Origin: Mycolicibacterium sp. P9-64
GTDB taxonomy: Bacteria; Actinomycetota; Actinomycetes; Mycobacteriales; Mycobacteriaceae
Direction of reading: 5' to 3'
DNA length: 64,000 nucleotides
NCBI RefSeq assembly: GCF_008329605.1
Contig: NZ_NPKO01000001.1
Coordinates: 124,001-188,000, forward strand
Shown: positions 1 through 11,489 of the stretch, in pieces
How positions within the stretch are numbered: the stretch's first letter is position 1
Layout of the letters: each line of letters begins with the position of its first letter
Made by a program: the position numbers and the translations under genes
The notes under the pieces: model-generated
What the model was told of the DNA's origin: nothing
Seen by the model: only the letters and a program-made list of their open reading frames with translations
The model's database searches: none

Positions 1-2
1 GC

Positions 3-77
3 CGTGTGCTCGCAGTCGTGACCTACCTCGACTCGGGCTTCATCAAGATGTCCTCCGGCGCAGCCGGCCCCCTGTGA
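3..77 (+). CDS. C-terminal end of an unidentified protein (partial)
   Basis: The window opens inside a reading frame that encodes about 24 residues, ends in SSGAAGPL and stops with TGA. The next thing downstream is a strong terminator hairpin, which supports this as a real 3' end. Too little is present to recognise the family. The gene converges on fadE5. Confidence 0.5.
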   Translation, partial: RVLAVVTYLDSGFIKMSSGAAGPL

Positions 78-91
78 AATCTGGTTCTGAC

Positions 92-132
92 AAACAAAAA
101 TCCCCCGGGAAGAGACCGGGGGATTTTTGTTT
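92..132. terminator. Bidirectional intrinsic terminator
   Basis: A perfect 17-bp inverted repeat (92-108 with 116-132) has a 7-nt loop. The stem has a GC-rich core (CCCCCGG/CCGGGGG) flanked by A5 on one side and T5 on the other, so either strand gives a GC stem followed by a U-run. It lies between two convergent genes and should end both transcripts. Confidence 0.9.
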
Positions 133-150
133 GGAGCTGCCGAGGCAGGC

Positions 151-1986
151 CTAGAAGGCCGCCTCGTCCAACTCCATGACCTCGTTGTCGATGGTGTCGA
201 TCACCAGGCGTGTGCTGGTCAGCAGCGGCAGGAAGTTCTTCGCGAAGAACGACGCCGTTGCGATCTTGCCGTCGTAGAAGTTGCGGTCGTCGCCGGCTGC
301 ACCGTTGTCGAGCGCTGCGATGGCGACGGCCGACTGCTTCAACAGGAGCCAGCCGAGAACCAGGTCACCGACGCTCATCAGGAAGCGCACCGAACCGAGG
401 CCCACCTTGTAGATGTTGGCCGCGTCCTCCTGCGCCGACATCAGGTAGCCGGTGAGCGTCGCCGCCATGCCCTGTACGTCCGCCAGGGCGGTCGCCAGCA
501 GCTCGCGCTCGGCCTTGAGGCGGCCGTTGCCGGACTCGTTGGTGATGAAGCTCTGGATCTCGTTCGCCACGTAACCGAGGGCAACACCCTTGTCACGCAC
601 GATCTTCCGGAAGAAGAAGTCCTGCGCCTGGATGGCAGTGGTGCCCTCGTAGAGCGAGTCGATCTTCGCGTCGCGGATGTACTGCTCGATCGGGTAGTCC
701 TGCAGGAAGCCGGAGCCACCGAAGGTCTGCAGGCTCTCGGTGAGCTTGGCGTAGGCCTGCTCGGAGCCGACCCCCTTGACGATGGGCAGCAGCAGGTCGT
801 TGACCTTGACGGCCAGGTCCGCGTCGATGCCGTAGACGGCCTTGGCCACCTCGGCGTCCTGGAAGGTCGCGGTGTAGATGTACAGCGCGCGCAGACCCTC
901 GGCGTAGGACTTCTGAGTGAGCAGGCTGCGACGCACGTCCGGGTGATGGGTAATGGTCACGCGGGGCGCGGCCTTGTCGGTCATCTGCGTGAGGTCAGCA
1001 CCCTGGACACGCTCCTTGGCGTACTCCAGCGCGTTCAGGTAGCCGGTCGACAGCGTCGCGATGGCCTTGGTGCCCACCATCATTCGGGCCTGCTCGATGA
1101 CGTCGAACATCTGGGCAATGCCCTCGTGCACCTCGCCGACGAGCCAGCCGACGGCGGGCTTGTCGTGCTGGCCGAGCGACAGCTCGCAGGTCGCGGAGAC
1201 CTTGAGGCCCATCTTGTGCTCGACGTTGGTGACGTAGACGCCGTTGCGCTCGCCGGGCTCGCCGGTCTCGAAGTCGAAGAGGAACTTCGGCACGAAGAAC
1301 AGCGAAAGGCCCTTGGTGCCGGGGCCTGCGCCCTCGGGGCGGGCCAGCACCAGGTGGAAGATGTTCTCGAACAGATCGCCGGAGTCGCCCGAGGTGATGA
1401 AGCGCTTCACGCCGTCGATGTGCCAGGAGCCGTCCTCCTGCTTGACGGCCTTGGTGCGGCCTGCGCCGACGTCGGAGCCCGCGTCGGGCTCGGTCAGCAC
1501 CATGGTGGAGCCCCAGCCGCGCTCAGCGGCCAGCACTGCCCACTTCTTCTGCTCCTCGGTGGCGAGGTGGTAGAAGATGTTCGCGAATCCGGCGCCGCCT
1601 GCATACATCCAGACCGCCGGGTTGGCGCCGAGGATGTGCTCGTTGAGCGCCCACATCAGAGCCTTGGGCGTCGGTGTGCCGCCAAGCGCCTCTTCGAGGC
1701 CCACGCGGTCCCAGCCGGCGTCGAGGACGGCGCGCACGGAGTTCTTGAAGGCCTCCGGCAGCGTCACGGAGAAGGTGTTGGGGTCGAAGGTCGGGGGGTT
1801 GCGGTCGCCCTCGGCGAATGAATCGGCGATCGGGCCCGCGGCCAGCCGGCTCATCTCCTCGAGCATCTCGCGGGCGGTGTCGACGTCGAGGTCGGTGAAC
1901 TGGCCTTCGCCGAGTGCCTTGTCGATGCCGAATACCTCGAACAGGTTGAACACCTGGTCACGGACGTTGCTCTTGTAATGGCTCAC
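151..1986 (-). CDS. fadE5: Acyl-CoA dehydrogenase FadE5
   Basis: Flavin-dependent acyl-CoA dehydrogenase of 611 residues, the same length as M. tuberculosis FadE5 (Rv0244c). It oxidises acyl-CoA to trans-2-enoyl-CoA in beta-oxidation; the mycobacterial enzyme accepts a broad range of chain lengths. Acyl-CoA dehydrogenase features include [10 protein letters not shown] in the middle domain and YEGTTAIQ near the C-terminus. The GTG start at 1986 gives the family N-terminus [11 protein letters not shown] and follows GAGGAGA; an ATG at 2043 would add 19 unsupported residues. In fast-growing mycobacteria fadE5 flanks the glycolipid (GPL/TPP) loci, as here. It is transcribed away from the divergent reductase-like gene. 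Confidence 0.93.
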   Translation of the reverse strand: MSHYKSNVRDQVFNLFEVFGIDKALGEGQFTDLDVDTAREMLEEMSRLAAGPIADSFAEGDRNPPTFDPNTFSVTLPEAFKNSVRAVLDAGWDRVGLEEALGGTPTPKALMWALNEHILGANPAVWMYAGGAGFANIFYHLATEEQKKWAVLAAERGWGSTMVLTEPDAGSDVGAGRTKAVKQEDGSWHIDGVKRFITSGDSGDLFENIFHLVLARPEGAGPGTKGLSLFFVPKFLFDFETGEPGERNGVYVTNVEHKMGLKVSATCELSLGQHDKPAVGWLVGEVHEGIAQMFDVIEQARMMVGTKAIATLSTGYLNALEYAKERVQGADLTQMTDKAAPRVTITHHPDVRRSLLTQKSYAEGLRALYIYTATFQDAEVAKAVYGIDADLAVKVNDLLLPIVKGVGSEQAYAKLTESLQTFGGSGFLQDYPIEQYIRDAKIDSLYEGTTAIQAQDFFFRKIVRDKGVALGYVANEIQSFITNESGNGRLKAERELLATALADVQGMAATLTGYLMSAQEDAANIYKVGLGSVRFLMSVGDLVLGWLLLKQSAVAIAALDNGAAGDDRNFYDGKIATASFFAKNFLPLLTSTRLVIDTIDNEVMELDEAAF

Positions 1987-2058
1987 GATGTCTCCTCGAT
2001 GAGATTCCGTCTGCGGTTGGGTACTCACGGATAAGTTACCCACCAGTAATTGCGGGCA

Positions 2059-2087
2059 ACTATACCGTTCGGTAACTTCAACGCAAA
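2059..2087 (-). promoter_or_regulatory. Putative fadE5 promoter with TetR-like operator
   Basis: Read on the - strand, TTGCGT (2086-2081), a 16-nt spacer and TATAGT (2064-2059) resemble a -35/-10 pair upstream of fadE5. The inverted repeat TACCG-TT-CGGTA at 2063-2074 lies inside the spacer, where a TetR-family repressor would block transcription. A second inverted repeat, AGTACC-N8-GGTACT at 2145-2164, lies nearer the divergent gene. Both are pattern-based inferences. Confidence 0.4.
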
Positions 2088-2233
2088 GCCTCTGTGAGCA
2101 AATTTCTGCCAGCTAAGTAACCCAGTGGTTGATTGGGTCCCACCAGTACCATCAAAACGGTACTGACCTGCGGTTTCGCCGGATTGTGATATCGGCCACG
2201 AGAACCTGTGAGTCGGCCGATAAGGTGTCTCGG

Positions 2234-3316
2234 ATGAGGCGCGTGGCGGTGTGGGGAACGGGCAATATGGGGTCGACGGCGATCCGTTCGGTGACGGCAT
2301 TTCCTGGGCTGGAATTGGCCGGCGTGATCACCTCATCGCAGGACAAGGAAGGCAAGGACGCCGCGAGCTTTGCCGGCCTGAATTCGCCCACCGGAGTCAC
2401 TGCCACCACCGACGTCGACGCCGCGCTTTCGGTCAGCGACGCCGTCGCCTACATGGCGTCGGGTGACGTCCGCCCCGACGACGCCATCAACGACATCATC
2501 CGCTGCCTTCGCGCAGGCGTTCACGTCGTCACCCCCTCGCTGTACTCGCTCTACGACCCCAGGTCGGCACCTTGGGAATGGGTCGACCGCCTCACGTCGG
2601 CAGCCGAGGAGGGTGGCGCGACGCTGTTGGTCAGCGGTGTCGACCCGGGCTGGGCCAACGACGCGCTCGCGGTCATGGCGGCCGGGCTGTGCACCAGGAT
2701 CCGCACCATCCACTGCCAGGAGATCTTCGACTACTCGACCTACGACCAACCGCATTCGGTGCGGATCCTCTGTGGTTTTGGGGGATCGATGGACGAGGTT
2801 CCGATGATGCTGCTTCCTTCGGTCCCGACCATGGTGTGGGGCGGGAACATCCGCCTGATCGGCCGGGGCCTCGGCCTGGAGATCGACGAATTGACAGAGG
2901 ATGTCCAGCGTTTGCCGTTGACCGAGTCGGTCGACAACGTGATGGGGCACTTCGAGGCGGGCACCCAGGGAGCCTTTTGGCTCAAGGTGATCGGTTGGTC
3001 CGGCGGCAAGGAGCGCGTCGTCGTCGACCACATCACACGCATCGACCCGTCGTGCGCGCCCGACTGGCCGCAGCCCGACGAGGGCGTTGGTGATCATCGT
3101 GTCATCGTCGACGGCGACCCACAGCTCACGATCGTCAGCCGTGCCGACGTGCCTGGCGGTACCCGGGCCGACGGCGGAAATACGACTGCGGCAAACCGTC
3201 TCTTGGGCGCCATCGAGTGGCTGGCGACCCAGAAGCCTGGCATCTACGACGGCCTCGACGTACCACTGCACACACCGCTGCCGACCGAGGTAGAGGCCAC
3301 GCGCTGGGCTGACTAG
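2234..3316 (+). CDS. NAD(P)H-dependent dihydrodipicolinate reductase-like protein
   Basis: Predicted oxidoreductase of 360 residues with an N-terminal Rossmann nucleotide-binding motif (WGTGNMGSTAIRSV, residues 7-20). The overall layout is that of the dihydrodipicolinate reductase / 2,4-diaminopentanoate dehydrogenase-like proteins common in mycobacteria (Rv0926c-like). The substrate is unknown. The ATG at 2234 is preceded by AAGG with good spacing; GTG at 2225 is an in-frame alternative. In M. smegmatis a comparable gene also sits between fadE5 and the TPP polyketide synthase, so a role near this pathway is possible but unproven. The 276 bp to the next gene hold no other gene I can support. 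Confidence 0.72.
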   Translation: MRRVAVWGTGNMGSTAIRSVTAFPGLELAGVITSSQDKEGKDAASFAGLNSPTGVTATTDVDAALSVSDAVAYMASGDVRPDDAINDIIRCLRAGVHVVTPSLYSLYDPRSAPWEWVDRLTSAAEEGGATLLVSGVDPGWANDALAVMAAGLCTRIRTIHCQEIFDYSTYDQPHSVRILCGFGGSMDEVPMMLLPSVPTMVWGGNIRLIGRGLGLEIDELTEDVQRLPLTESVDNVMGHFEAGTQGAFWLKVIGWSGGKERVVVDHITRIDPSCAPDWPQPDEGVGDHRVIVDGDPQLTIVSRADVPGGTRADGGNTTAANRLLGAIEWLATQKPGIYDGLDVPLHTPLPTEVEATRWAD

Positions 3317-3592
3317 CGACGCCGTCGGGCCGTGGCCCGAGGCTCGCAGCTGTGTAGGTCCTGTGCCGTTCGATGTCACAAACGTGACGACGCAACGCAA
3401 TTGCCGCAATCGTGCCCTGAGCGGCCCACAAAGACGCCGCCCGCGTCAGTCGCTAAGCTGAGGCGGCGCATCGGTCATCGATTCCCCGGCCACCATGCCT
3501 GGGGACTGCTGGGCGCGGGTTGGGATACCCCGGTGTCTCTGGCCGATCCATCGCGCCCCCAACTGTGGGTCAATACGAGGGAGAATGCATCT

Positions 3593-6500
3593 ATGCGCGA
3601 GGCAACCGTCACGCCCGTAGCAGTGATAGGCATGGCCTGCAGACTTCCCGGAGGGATCGATTCTCCGCAACGTCTGTGGGACGCGTTGCTCCGCGGCGAC
3701 GACCTCGTTGGCGAGATCCCCTCCGACCGGTGGGACGCCGACCTGTACTACGACCCGGAACCGGGCGTACCTGGCCGCTCGGTGACCCGGTGGGGCGCCT
3801 TCCTCGACGACGTCGGCGGGTTCGACGCCGAGTTCTTCGGGATGACCGATCGGGAGGCCACGGCGGTCGACCCGCAACATCGGCTGCTGTTGGAGGCGTC
3901 GTGGGACGCACTCGAACATGCCGGCTTCGACCCGGCCACCCTTGCGGGGTCGAAGACCGGGGTGTTCGTCGGGCTGACCCACGGCGACTACGAACTGTTG
4001 GCGGCGCGCAGTGACGCCGTCGAGGGCCCGTACGGGTTCAGCGGCACCAGCAACAGCTTCGCGTCGGGCCGCGTGTCCTACGCCCTGGGGCTGCACGGGC
4101 CCGCCGTCACCGTCGACACCGCCTGCTCGTCGGGCCTGATGGCCGTGCACCAGGCGTGCCGCAGCCTGCACGACGGGGAGAGCGATCTCGCCATCGCGGG
4201 TGGCGTCGCCGTGACGCTCGAGCCGAGGAAGTCCATCGCGGGATCCCTGCAGGGCATGCTGTCGCCGACGGGACGCTGCCACGCCTTCGACGTCGCCGCC
4301 GACGGGTTCGTGTCCGGCGAGGGCTGCGTGGTGCTTTTGCTCAAGCGGTTGCCGGACGCCGTGCGTGACGGCGATCGGATCCTGTCCGTCGTCCGCGGCA
4401 CCGCGGCCAACCAGGATGGCAGCACCGTCAACATCGCAACGCCGTCCGAGCCTGCGCAGATCGCGGTCTACCGTGCCGCGCTCGATGCCGCGGGTGTGAA
4501 CCCGGCGACCGTCGGCCTCGTCGAGGCGCACGGCACCGGGACACCCGTCGGAGATCCGATCGAGTACGCAAGCATCGCCGCGGTCTACGGCACCGACGGA
4601 CCCACCGCGCTCGGCTCGGCGAAGACCAACTTCGGGCACCTGCAGTCGACGTCCGGGCCGCTGGGCCTGATGAAGGCGATTCTGTCGCTGAACCACGGCG
4701 TGGTTCCACAGAACCTGCACTTCACACAGCTGCCGGACCAGCTCGCCGAGATCCAGACCAACCTCTTCGTGCCGCAGGCGAGCACGCCGTGGCCGCACAA
4801 CGGCGAGCGACCACGCCGCGCCGCGGTGTCGTCGTACGGAATGTCGGGCACCAACGTGCACGCCATTCTCGAGCAGGCGCCGCCGAAGGCGCCGCACGGT
4901 TCGACGAACGGCTCGGCGGTCCCGTCGGCCATGGGCGACCAGCTGCTGTTCCCGCTGTCGGCCACTTCGGCCGACGAACTTCGCGTGACGGCTGGACGCC
5001 TTGCGGAGTGGGTCGAGGCGCACGGTGACACCAAGGTCGCCGATCTGGCCTACACGCTTGCCCGCAAGCGCGGGCACCGTCCGGTGCGGACCGCCGTGGC
5101 GGCAAGCACCCTCGAGGAGCTGAGCGCCGCGCTGCGGCAGGTCGCCGACGACGAGGTGCCCCGTCAGGCCGCAGTCGGTCAGGACGACCGCGGGCCGGTG
5201 TGGGTGTTCTCCGGACAGGGTTCGCAGTGGCCGCGCATGGGCGCCGGGCTGCTCGCCTCGGAGCCGGTGTTCGCCGCGACGATCGCGGCCATCGAGCCGA
5301 TGATCGCCAAGGAATCCGGGTTCTCGGTGACCGAGGCGCTGACGGCGCCACAGACGGTGACCGGCATCGACAGGGTTCAGCCCACGATCTTCGCCGTACA
5401 GGTGGCGTTGGCGGCGACGATGACGTCGTACGGCGTGCGTCCCGGTGCGGTCATCGGCCATTCGATGGGGGAGTCCGCCGCGGCCGTCGTCGCTGGCGGG
5501 TTGTCGATCGACGACGGCATCCGCGTCATCTGCCGCCGGTCGAAGCTGATGGCGTCCCTTGCCGGCAACGGTGCCATGGTATCGGTGGAACTGCCTGGGC
5601 AACAAGTACTTTCGGAGCTATCGATCCGCGGCATGAGCGACGTCGCCCTGGCCGTGGTGGCATCGCCGACGTCGACCGTCGTCGGCGGTGACGCCAAGAC
5701 CATCCGCGACCTGATCGCCATCTGGGAGGCGAAGGACGTGATGGCGCGCGAGATCGCCGTCGACGTCGCATCGCACTCGCCCCAGGTCGACCCGATCCTC
5801 GACGACCTGCTCGAGGTGCTCGCCGACCTCGAACCGATGACACCGGAGATCCCGTACTACTCGGCGACCCTGTGGGACCCGCGAGACCGGCCGTCGTTCA
5901 AGGCCGACTACTGGGCAGACAACCTGCGCTACACGGTGCGGTTCGCCGCGGCCGTGCAGGCGGCGCTCGAGGACGGGTTCCGCGTGTTCGGCGAACTCTC
6001 CCCGCACCCGCTGCTCACCCACGCCGTCGATCAGAACGCCAGCAGCCTCGACATGCCGATCGCCGCGCTGGCCTCGCTGCGGCGTGAGCAGGTGCTGCCC
6101 CACGGTCTGCGCGACTTCGTCGCTGACGTGCACAGCGCGGGTGCCGCAGTGGACTTCGAAATGGCCTACCCCACAGGGCATCTGGTGGACGCGCCACTGC
6201 CGACGTGGACTCACCGCAACCTCATGCTGAGCCGCGAGACCAAGGATCACCAGTCCCACGGCGCGTCGGTGCAGGCAGTGCACCCCTTGCTCGGTGCGCA
6301 CGTGCACCTGATGGAGGAGCCGGAGCGCCACGTCTGGCAGGGCGACGTCGGCATCGACGCACACCCGTGGCTGGCCGACCACCAGATTCACAACGTCGCC
6401 GCCCTTCCCGGCGCCGCGTACTGCGAGATGGCGCTGGCTGCGGCCAGCACGGTCTTCGGCGAGATGTCCGAGGTCCGCGACGTCCAGTTCGAGCAGACGC

Positions 6501-9500
6501 TGTTGCTCGACGCCGAGACCTCGGCGTCGTCGGCGGCATCGCTGTCCGCGCCTGGTGTCCTCGACTTCGCCGTCGAGACCCACATCGACGGCGAGCGCGT
6601 CCGCAGGGCCAGCGCAGTCCTGCACGCAGCCGAGGACGGCCAGCAGCCGCCCGCCCACGACATCCCCACGCTGATCGCGAGCCACCCGTCGCGACTGGAC
6701 GGCGCCGATTTGCGAAAGGCGTTCGACAGCGTCGGTATTCAGTACGGTCCGGCATTTTCGGGTCTGGCCGGTGTGCACACCGCCGACGGCGAGGTCACCA
6801 CCTTGCTCGCCGAGGTGGCGCTGCCTGGTCTGATCCGTTCGCAGCAGGCGGCGTACGGGGCGCACCCCGCGCTGCTCGATGCGTGCTTCCAGTCGGTCAT
6901 CGTGCACCCCGACGTGCAGAGCGCGGGTGCGGGCGGAATGCTCCTGCCCGTCGGCGTTCGCAGGCTGCGCTGCTACCAACCACTCCGCAATGCGCACTAC
7001 TGCCTGACCAGGGTGACCGCATCCAGGGACGGCGTGTGCGAGGCCGACCTCGACGTCCTCGACGAAGCAGGAACCGTGCTTCTGACCGTCGAGGGCCTGC
7101 GCCTGTCTGCCGCAGCCTCCGGGCACGACCGTGCCGACCGCGTGCTCAACGAGCGGCTGCTGACCATCGAATGGGAGCAGAGCGAGCTGCCCGACGTCCC
7201 GAAGGAGGACGAGGGATCCTGGCTGCTGCTCAGCACGTCCGACGCGGCGAGTGCGCTGGCGACCGAGATCGGTGACGCACTGATCGCCGACGGCGCGCAG
7301 AGCACTCTGCTCTCCTTGCCGCTGGGCGCCGATACCGAAGCGCTGCGCGCGCAGCTGACCGACAGCGCGCTGGTGGCAGGCGGCGGGTACCGGGGTGTGG
7401 TCGTGGTGACGGCGCAGCCTCAGGGCAACGCGGAAGCACCATCCGAGCCGTTCGCACGGGCGGGCCGCGACTACGTGGCACACGTGGTGCGCATTGCCAG
7501 CGAGCTGGCCGAGCTGCCGGGCGAGCCGCCGCGGCTCTACGTGATCACCAGGGACGCCGCGACCGTGCGGGCAGGTGACCTCGCCAACCTGGAGCAGGCC
7601 GGCTTGCGCGGCTTGATGCGCGTGGTCGACTCCGAGCACCCGCATCTCAGCGCCACCCAGATCGACGTCGACGGTGAGACTGGGGCGCACGAGGTGGCAA
7701 GGCAACTGCGCAGCGGTTCGGAGGAGGACGAGACCGCGTGGCGGGGTGGCTACTGGTACACCGCACGCCTGCGTCCGGGTCCGTTGCGCCCGATCGAACG
7801 GCGCACCACCCTCGTCGACCCCGAGCACGACGGAATGCGGCTGCAGATCCGTACGCCGGGAGACGTGGACTCCCTGGAGTTCGCGGTGTTCGATCGGGTC
7901 CCGCCGGGGCCGGGTGAGATCGAGGTCGCCGTGACGGCGTCCAGCGTCAACTTCGCCGACGTCCTCGTCGCCTTCGGCCGCTACCCGACCTTCGAGGGAT
8001 ACCGGCAGCAGTTGGGCATCGACTTCGCGGGCGTCGTGACGGCAGTCGGACCGGACGTCACCGGGCATCAGATCGGCGATCACGTCGGTGGCATGTCGGC
8101 TGGCGGCTGCTGGAGCACGTTCGTCACGTGCGACGCGCGCCTGGCGATCACGCTGCCCGACGAGGTGCCTCTCGCCGAGGCGGCAGGCGTGCCGACCGCA
8201 TCCGCAACGGCTTGGTACGGACTGCACGACCTGGCGAGGATCTCGTCGGCCGACAAGGTGCTGATCCACTCGGGCACCGGTGGTGTCGGGCAGGCGGCGA
8301 TCGCCATCGCGCGTGCCGCCGGCGCCGAGATCTTCGCGACGGCTGGTAGCCCGCAGCGGCGACAACTGTTGCACGACATGGGGATTGAACACGTCTACGA
8401 CTCGCGCAGCGTCGAGTTCGCCGACCAGATCCGCAAGGACACCGACGGCTACGGCGTTGACATCGTGCTCAACTCGCTGCCTGGTGCGGCGCAGCGCGCG
8501 GGCCTCGAGCTGCTGGCCTTCGGTGGACGCTTCGTCGAGATCGGCAAGCGCGACATCTACGGCGACACCCGGCTCGGGCTGTTCCCGTTCCGGCGCAACC
8601 TGTCGCTCTTCGCCGTCGACCTCGCGTTGATGACGCACAGCCATCCGGAGACGGTCCGGCGTCTGCTGAGCACCGTGTACGAACGCACCGCCGACGGCAC
8701 ACTGCCGCTGCCGCCGAGCACGCACTACCCGATCAGCGACGCGACCGCCGCCGTCCGCCTGGTCGGCGGTGCTGGGCACACCGGGAAGGTGATCCTGGAC
8801 GTTCCGCAGAAGGGACGCACCAGGGCCGTGGTGCCCCCGGCACAGGTGCGGGTCTTCCGGCCCGACGGCGCGTACGTCATCACGGGCGGCATGGGCGGCC
8901 TCGGGCTGTTCCTCGCCGGCGAGATGGCGGCCGCGGGCTGCGGCCGGATCGTGCTCAACTCGCGGTCCGAGCCGAGTGCCGAGGCGCAGGAAGCCATCGA
9001 TCGGATTCGCGCCACCGGCGTCGACGTCGTCGTCGAGCGTGGTGACGTCGCCGAGCCGGGGACCGCGCAACGCCTGGTGGCGGTGGCCACCGAGACCGGG
9101 CTGCCGGTCCGTGGTGTGCTGCACGCCGCGGCCGTGGTGGAGGACGCCACGCTGACCAACGTCACCGACGAGCTCGTCGACCGCTGCTGGGCGCCCAAGG
9201 TGCACGGCGCGTGGAACATGCATCGGGCGCTCCTGGCCGTCGAGGGAGCCGAGCCGCTGGACTGGTTCTGCTCGTTCTCGTCGGCCGCCGCGCTGGTCGG
9301 CTCGCCGGGTCAGGGCGCCTACGCCGCGGCCAACAGCTGGCTCGACGCGTTCGCGCATTGGCGTCAGGCCCAGGGCCTTCCCGGCACCTCGATCGCGTGG
9401 GGTGCGTGGGCTGAGGTCGGCCGCGCAACGGCCTTCGCAGAGGCGCTCGCCGAAGGCACTGGCGTCGCGATCATGGCCGACGAGGGCTTCGGGGCGTTCC

Positions 9501-9922
9501 AGGCGCTGCTGCGCTATGACCGCACCTACTCTGGCTACGCGCCGATCATGGGAACGCCGTGGTTGACGGCGTTCGCACAGCGCAGCAAGTTCGCGGAAGC
9601 GTTCCAGGCATCGGCACAGGGCCAGTCGGACACCGGCAAGTTCCGGGCCGAGCTGAGCGCGCTGCCCCGCGAGGAATGGCCAAGCATGATTCGTCGGCTG
9701 GTATCCGATCAGCTCAGCCTGCTGCTGCGGCGCACGATCGACCCCGACCGTCCGCTGTCCGACTACGGTTTGGATTCGCTCGGTAACTTGGAGCTGCGCA
9801 CCCGCATCGAAACCGAGACGGGTATCCGCATCAGCCCGGCGCACATCACCACCGTTCGAGGTTTGGCGGAGCACCTGTGCGACCAGCTGGCAAATGCCGA
9901 GGTTGCATCGGTAGCCTCCTGA
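3593..9922 (+). CDS. pks: Type I iterative polyketide synthase of the trehalose polyphleate pathway
   Basis: A 2109-residue cytoplasmic megasynthase with domain order KS-AT-DH-ER-KR-ACP. Visible residues: KS triad C178 (DTACSSG), H313 (EAHGTGT) and H349 (NFGHLQS); AT serine S624 in GHSMGE, with VASH downstream; DH H930 in [14 protein letters not shown] nucleotide motif [13 protein letters not shown] motif [13 protein letters not shown]2062 in GLDSLG. The family extends a FadD23-activated acyl starter into polyunsaturated phleic acids attached to trehalose. The ATG at 3593 follows GAGGGAG and gives the KS-typical start ([13 protein letters not shown]); the frame is open further upstream but without family sequence. 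It is 49-64 nt ahead of papA3, likely one operon with papA3 and mmpL10. The assignment rests on architecture plus the full TPP neighbourhood. Confidence 0.92.
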   Translation: MREATVTPVAVIGMACRLPGGIDSPQRLWDALLRGDDLVGEIPSDRWDADLYYDPEPGVPGRSVTRWGAFLDDVGGFDAEFFGMTDREATAVDPQHRLLLEASWDALEHAGFDPATLAGSKTGVFVGLTHGDYELLAARSDAVEGPYGFSGTSNSFASGRVSYALGLHGPAVTVDTACSSGLMAVHQACRSLHDGESDLAIAGGVAVTLEPRKSIAGSLQGMLSPTGRCHAFDVAADGFVSGEGCVVLLLKRLPDAVRDGDRILSVVRGTAANQDGSTVNIATPSEPAQIAVYRAALDAAGVNPATVGLVEAHGTGTPVGDPIEYASIAAVYGTDGPTALGSAKTNFGHLQSTSGPLGLMKAILSLNHGVVPQNLHFTQLPDQLAEIQTNLFVPQASTPWPHNGERPRRAAVSSYGMSGTNVHAILEQAPPKAPHGSTNGSAVPSAMGDQLLFPLSATSADELRVTAGRLAEWVEAHGDTKVADLAYTLARKRGHRPVRTAVAASTLEELSAALRQVADDEVPRQAAVGQDDRGPVWVFSGQGSQWPRMGAGLLASEPVFAATIAAIEPMIAKESGFSVTEALTAPQTVTGIDRVQPTIFAVQVALAATMTSYGVRPGAVIGHSMGESAAAVVAGGLSIDDGIRVICRRSKLMASLAGNGAMVSVELPGQQVLSELSIRGMSDVALAVVASPTSTVVGGDAKTIRDLIAIWEAKDVMAREIAVDVASHSPQVDPILDDLLEVLADLEPMTPEIPYYSATLWDPRDRPSFKADYWADNLRYTVRFAAAVQAALEDGFRVFGELSPHPLLTHAVDQNASSLDMPIAALASLRREQVLPHGLRDFVADVHSAGAAVDFEMAYPTGHLVDAPLPTWTHRNLMLSRETKDHQSHGASVQAVHPLLGAHVHLMEEPERHVWQGDVGIDAHPWLADHQIHNVAALPGAAYCEMALAAASTVFGEMSEVRDVQFEQTLLLDAETSASSAASLSAPGVLDFAVETHIDGERVRRASAVLHAAEDGQQPPAHDIPTLIASHPSRLDGADLRKAFDSVGIQYGPAFSGLAGVHTADGEVTTLLAEVALPGLIRSQQAAYGAHPALLDACFQSVIVHPDVQSAGAGGMLLPVGVRRLRCYQPLRNAHYCLTRVTASRDGVCEADLDVLDEAGTVLLTVEGLRLSAAASGHDRADRVLNERLLTIEWEQSELPDVPKEDEGSWLLLSTSDAASALATEIGDALIADGAQSTLLSLPLGADTEALRAQLTDSALVAGGGYRGVVVVTAQPQGNAEAPSEPFARAGRDYVAHVVRIASELAELPGEPPRLYVITRDAATVRAGDLANLEQAGLRGLMRVVDSEHPHLSATQIDVDGETGAHEVARQLRSGSEEDETAWRGGYWYTARLRPGPLRPIERRTTLVDPEHDGMRLQIRTPGDVDSLEFAVFDRVPPGPGEIEVAVTASSVNFADVLVAFGRYPTFEGYRQQLGIDFAGVVTAVGPDVTGHQIGDHVGGMSAGGCWSTFVTCDARLAITLPDEVPLAEAAGVPTASATAWYGLHDLARISSADKVLIHSGTGGVGQAAIAIARAAGAEIFATAGSPQRRQLLHDMGIEHVYDSRSVEFADQIRKDTDGYGVDIVLNSLPGAAQRAGLELLAFGGRFVEIGKRDIYGDTRLGLFPFRRNLSLFAVDLALMTHSHPETVRRLLSTVYERTADGTLPLPPSTHYPISDATAAVRLVGGAGHTGKVILDVPQKGRTRAVVPPAQVRVFRPDGAYVITGGMGGLGLFLAGEMAAAGCGRIVLNSRSEPSAEAQEAIDRIRATGVDVVVERGDVAEPGTAQRLVAVATETGLPVRGVLHAAAVVEDATLTNVTDELVDRCWAPKVHGAWNMHRALLAVEGAEPLDWFCSFSSAAALVGSPGQGAYAAANSWLDAFAHWRQAQGLPGTSIAWGAWAEVGRATAFAEALAEGTGVAIMADEGFGAFQALLRYDRTYSGYAPIMGTPWLTAFAQRSKFAEAFQASAQGQSDTGKFRAELSALPREEWPSMIRRLVSDQLSLLLRRTIDPDRPLSDYGLDSLGNLELRTRIETETGIRISPAHITTVRGLAEHLCDQLANAEVASVAS

Positions 9923-9986
9923 GAGCAGGCTGCGGCGAGGTCGATCATCTGCCCCTACCGAGGGCGTATCAGTGGAGGAGACGAAG

Positions 9987-11402
9987 TTGCGCGTAGGGCC
10001 GTTGACAGTGGGGACGCTCGCTGAATGGGAGCCGAGCACCGGCTCGACCGTCTCTTGGCAACCGACACCGGCGGCGCTCGAGAAGGCGGCGCAGGCGCCG
10101 TTGAGCGACGTGCCGGTCAGCTACATGCAGGATCAGCACATTCGCGGCTACCTCGACCAGTTGTCCAAGGGGCTCGACTACTCGCGGCTGATGATCGTCA
10201 CGTGCGACGCGCCGGGCGTGTGCGACATCCGTGCGATGACCTGGGTGATCAACACGCACCTGCGGCGGCACGACACGTACCGCAGCCGGTTCGAGCATGC
10301 CGGTGACGGCCCGTTGCTCCGGTACACGATGACCGACCCCGACGACATCGAGTTCGCCCCCGTCAAGCATGGCAAGCTGACCTTGGACGAGACCAGGGAA
10401 CTCGCCGTCAGCACGCCGGATCCGTTGCAGTGGGACTGTTTCCGGTTCGGCATCGTGCAGGGCGAGGATCACTTCACGTTCTACCTGAGCGTCGACCACG
10501 TGCACGTGGACGCGATGGTCGTCGGCGTCACGCTCATGGAGTTCTACATGATGTACGCCGCGCTGGTCGGCGGTGGCGGACCGCTGACGCTGCCCGAGGC
10601 GGGCAGCTACGCCGACTTCTGCGTCAGGCAGCGTGAGTTCACGGACAGCCTGACCGCCGAGACTCCCCGAGTCGCCGCGTGGACGAACTTCGCCGAGCAC
10701 AACGAGGGCAGCATGCCCGCGTTCCCGCTGCCGATGGGTGACCCGTCGGTGCGATGGGAAGCCGACATCGTCACTCAGACCATGCTCGACGAGGAGCAGA
10801 CGTCCCGCTTCGAAGCCGCGTGCACGGCAGCGGGTGCGCGCTTCATCGGCGGTGTGATGGCCTGCAGCGCGCTCGCCGAGCACGAGCTGACCGGCACGCA
10901 GACCTACTACGGCCTCACGCCAAGCGATACCCGCAAGACGGCGACCGACGCCATGACGCAGGGCTGGTTCACCGGGCTGGTTCCGGTCACCGTCCCGATC
11001 GCCGGCGCGGCCTTCGGGGATGCCGCACGGGCAGCGCAGGTGTCGTTCGACAGCGGCAGGGACATGGCCGAGGTGCCCTACGGACGGGTCATGGAGCTGG
11101 AGCCCGGGCTGGTCAAGCCGCGGCCCGACTTCCCCGTGGTGAACTTCCTCGACACGGGCGCAGCGCCTCTTTCGGTGTTGCTCACCGCGGACCTCGCCGA
11201 CCTGAACATCGGCATCTACGGCGACGGCAGGTACTCCTACCAGCTGTGCATCTACGTAATTCGGGCCCAGGAGCAGACCGTCGTCTCGGTGATGTTCCCC
11301 GACAACCCGGAAGCGCAGGCATCGGTTGCCGAGTACATGGCGACCTTGAAATCCGTTTTCGAGCGTGTCGCCGAGAGTGGGCATTGGGCCAATGTCGCCT
11401 GA
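9987..11402 (+). CDS. papA3: Polyketide-associated acyltransferase PapA3
   Basis: Condensation-domain-fold acyltransferase of about 471 residues. The catalytic HxxxD motif is HVHVD (H171-D175), and the N-terminus RVGPLTVGTL matches PapA1/PapA3 proteins. In this pathway PapA3 transfers acyl chains (palmitate and phleate) to trehalose in the cytoplasm to give the partly acylated precursor. The TTG start at 9987 is preceded by GGAGGAG with a 6-nt gap and fits the family N-terminus; a GTG at 9972, preceded by GAGGG, would add five residues and cannot be excluded. It sits between pks and mmpL10 on the same strand. Confidence 0.9.
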   Translation: MRVGPLTVGTLAEWEPSTGSTVSWQPTPAALEKAAQAPLSDVPVSYMQDQHIRGYLDQLSKGLDYSRLMIVTCDAPGVCDIRAMTWVINTHLRRHDTYRSRFEHAGDGPLLRYTMTDPDDIEFAPVKHGKLTLDETRELAVSTPDPLQWDCFRFGIVQGEDHFTFYLSVDHVHVDAMVVGVTLMEFYMMYAALVGGGGPLTLPEAGSYADFCVRQREFTDSLTAETPRVAAWTNFAEHNEGSMPAFPLPMGDPSVRWEADIVTQTMLDEEQTSRFEAACTAAGARFIGGVMACSALAEHELTGTQTYYGLTPSDTRKTATDAMTQGWFTGLVPVTVPIAGAAFGDAARAAQVSFDSGRDMAEVPYGRVMELEPGLVKPRPDFPVVNFLDTGAAPLSVLLTADLADLNIGIYGDGRYSYQLCIYVIRAQEQTVVSVMFPDNPEAQASVAEYMATLKSVFERVAESGHWANVA

Positions 11403-11489
11403 TGATCGTCACCCGGGGGTGAGCGCATCTTCCAACGGCTAGGCGACCTCGTCGCGCGATGGCCATGGGTCGTCGTCGGCTGCTGGGCG

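Noticed and set aside
5618..10039. Very long open frame on the - strand opposite the polyketide synthase
   Set aside because: It mirrors the codon pattern of the real gene in high-GC DNA, has no domain sense and Arg/Gly/His-rich composition; the + strand gene has all PKS motifs.
10754..11422. 222-codon + frame inside papA3 running to mmpL10
   Set aside because: Frame-shifted shadow of papA3 with Arg/Ala/Gly-rich composition.
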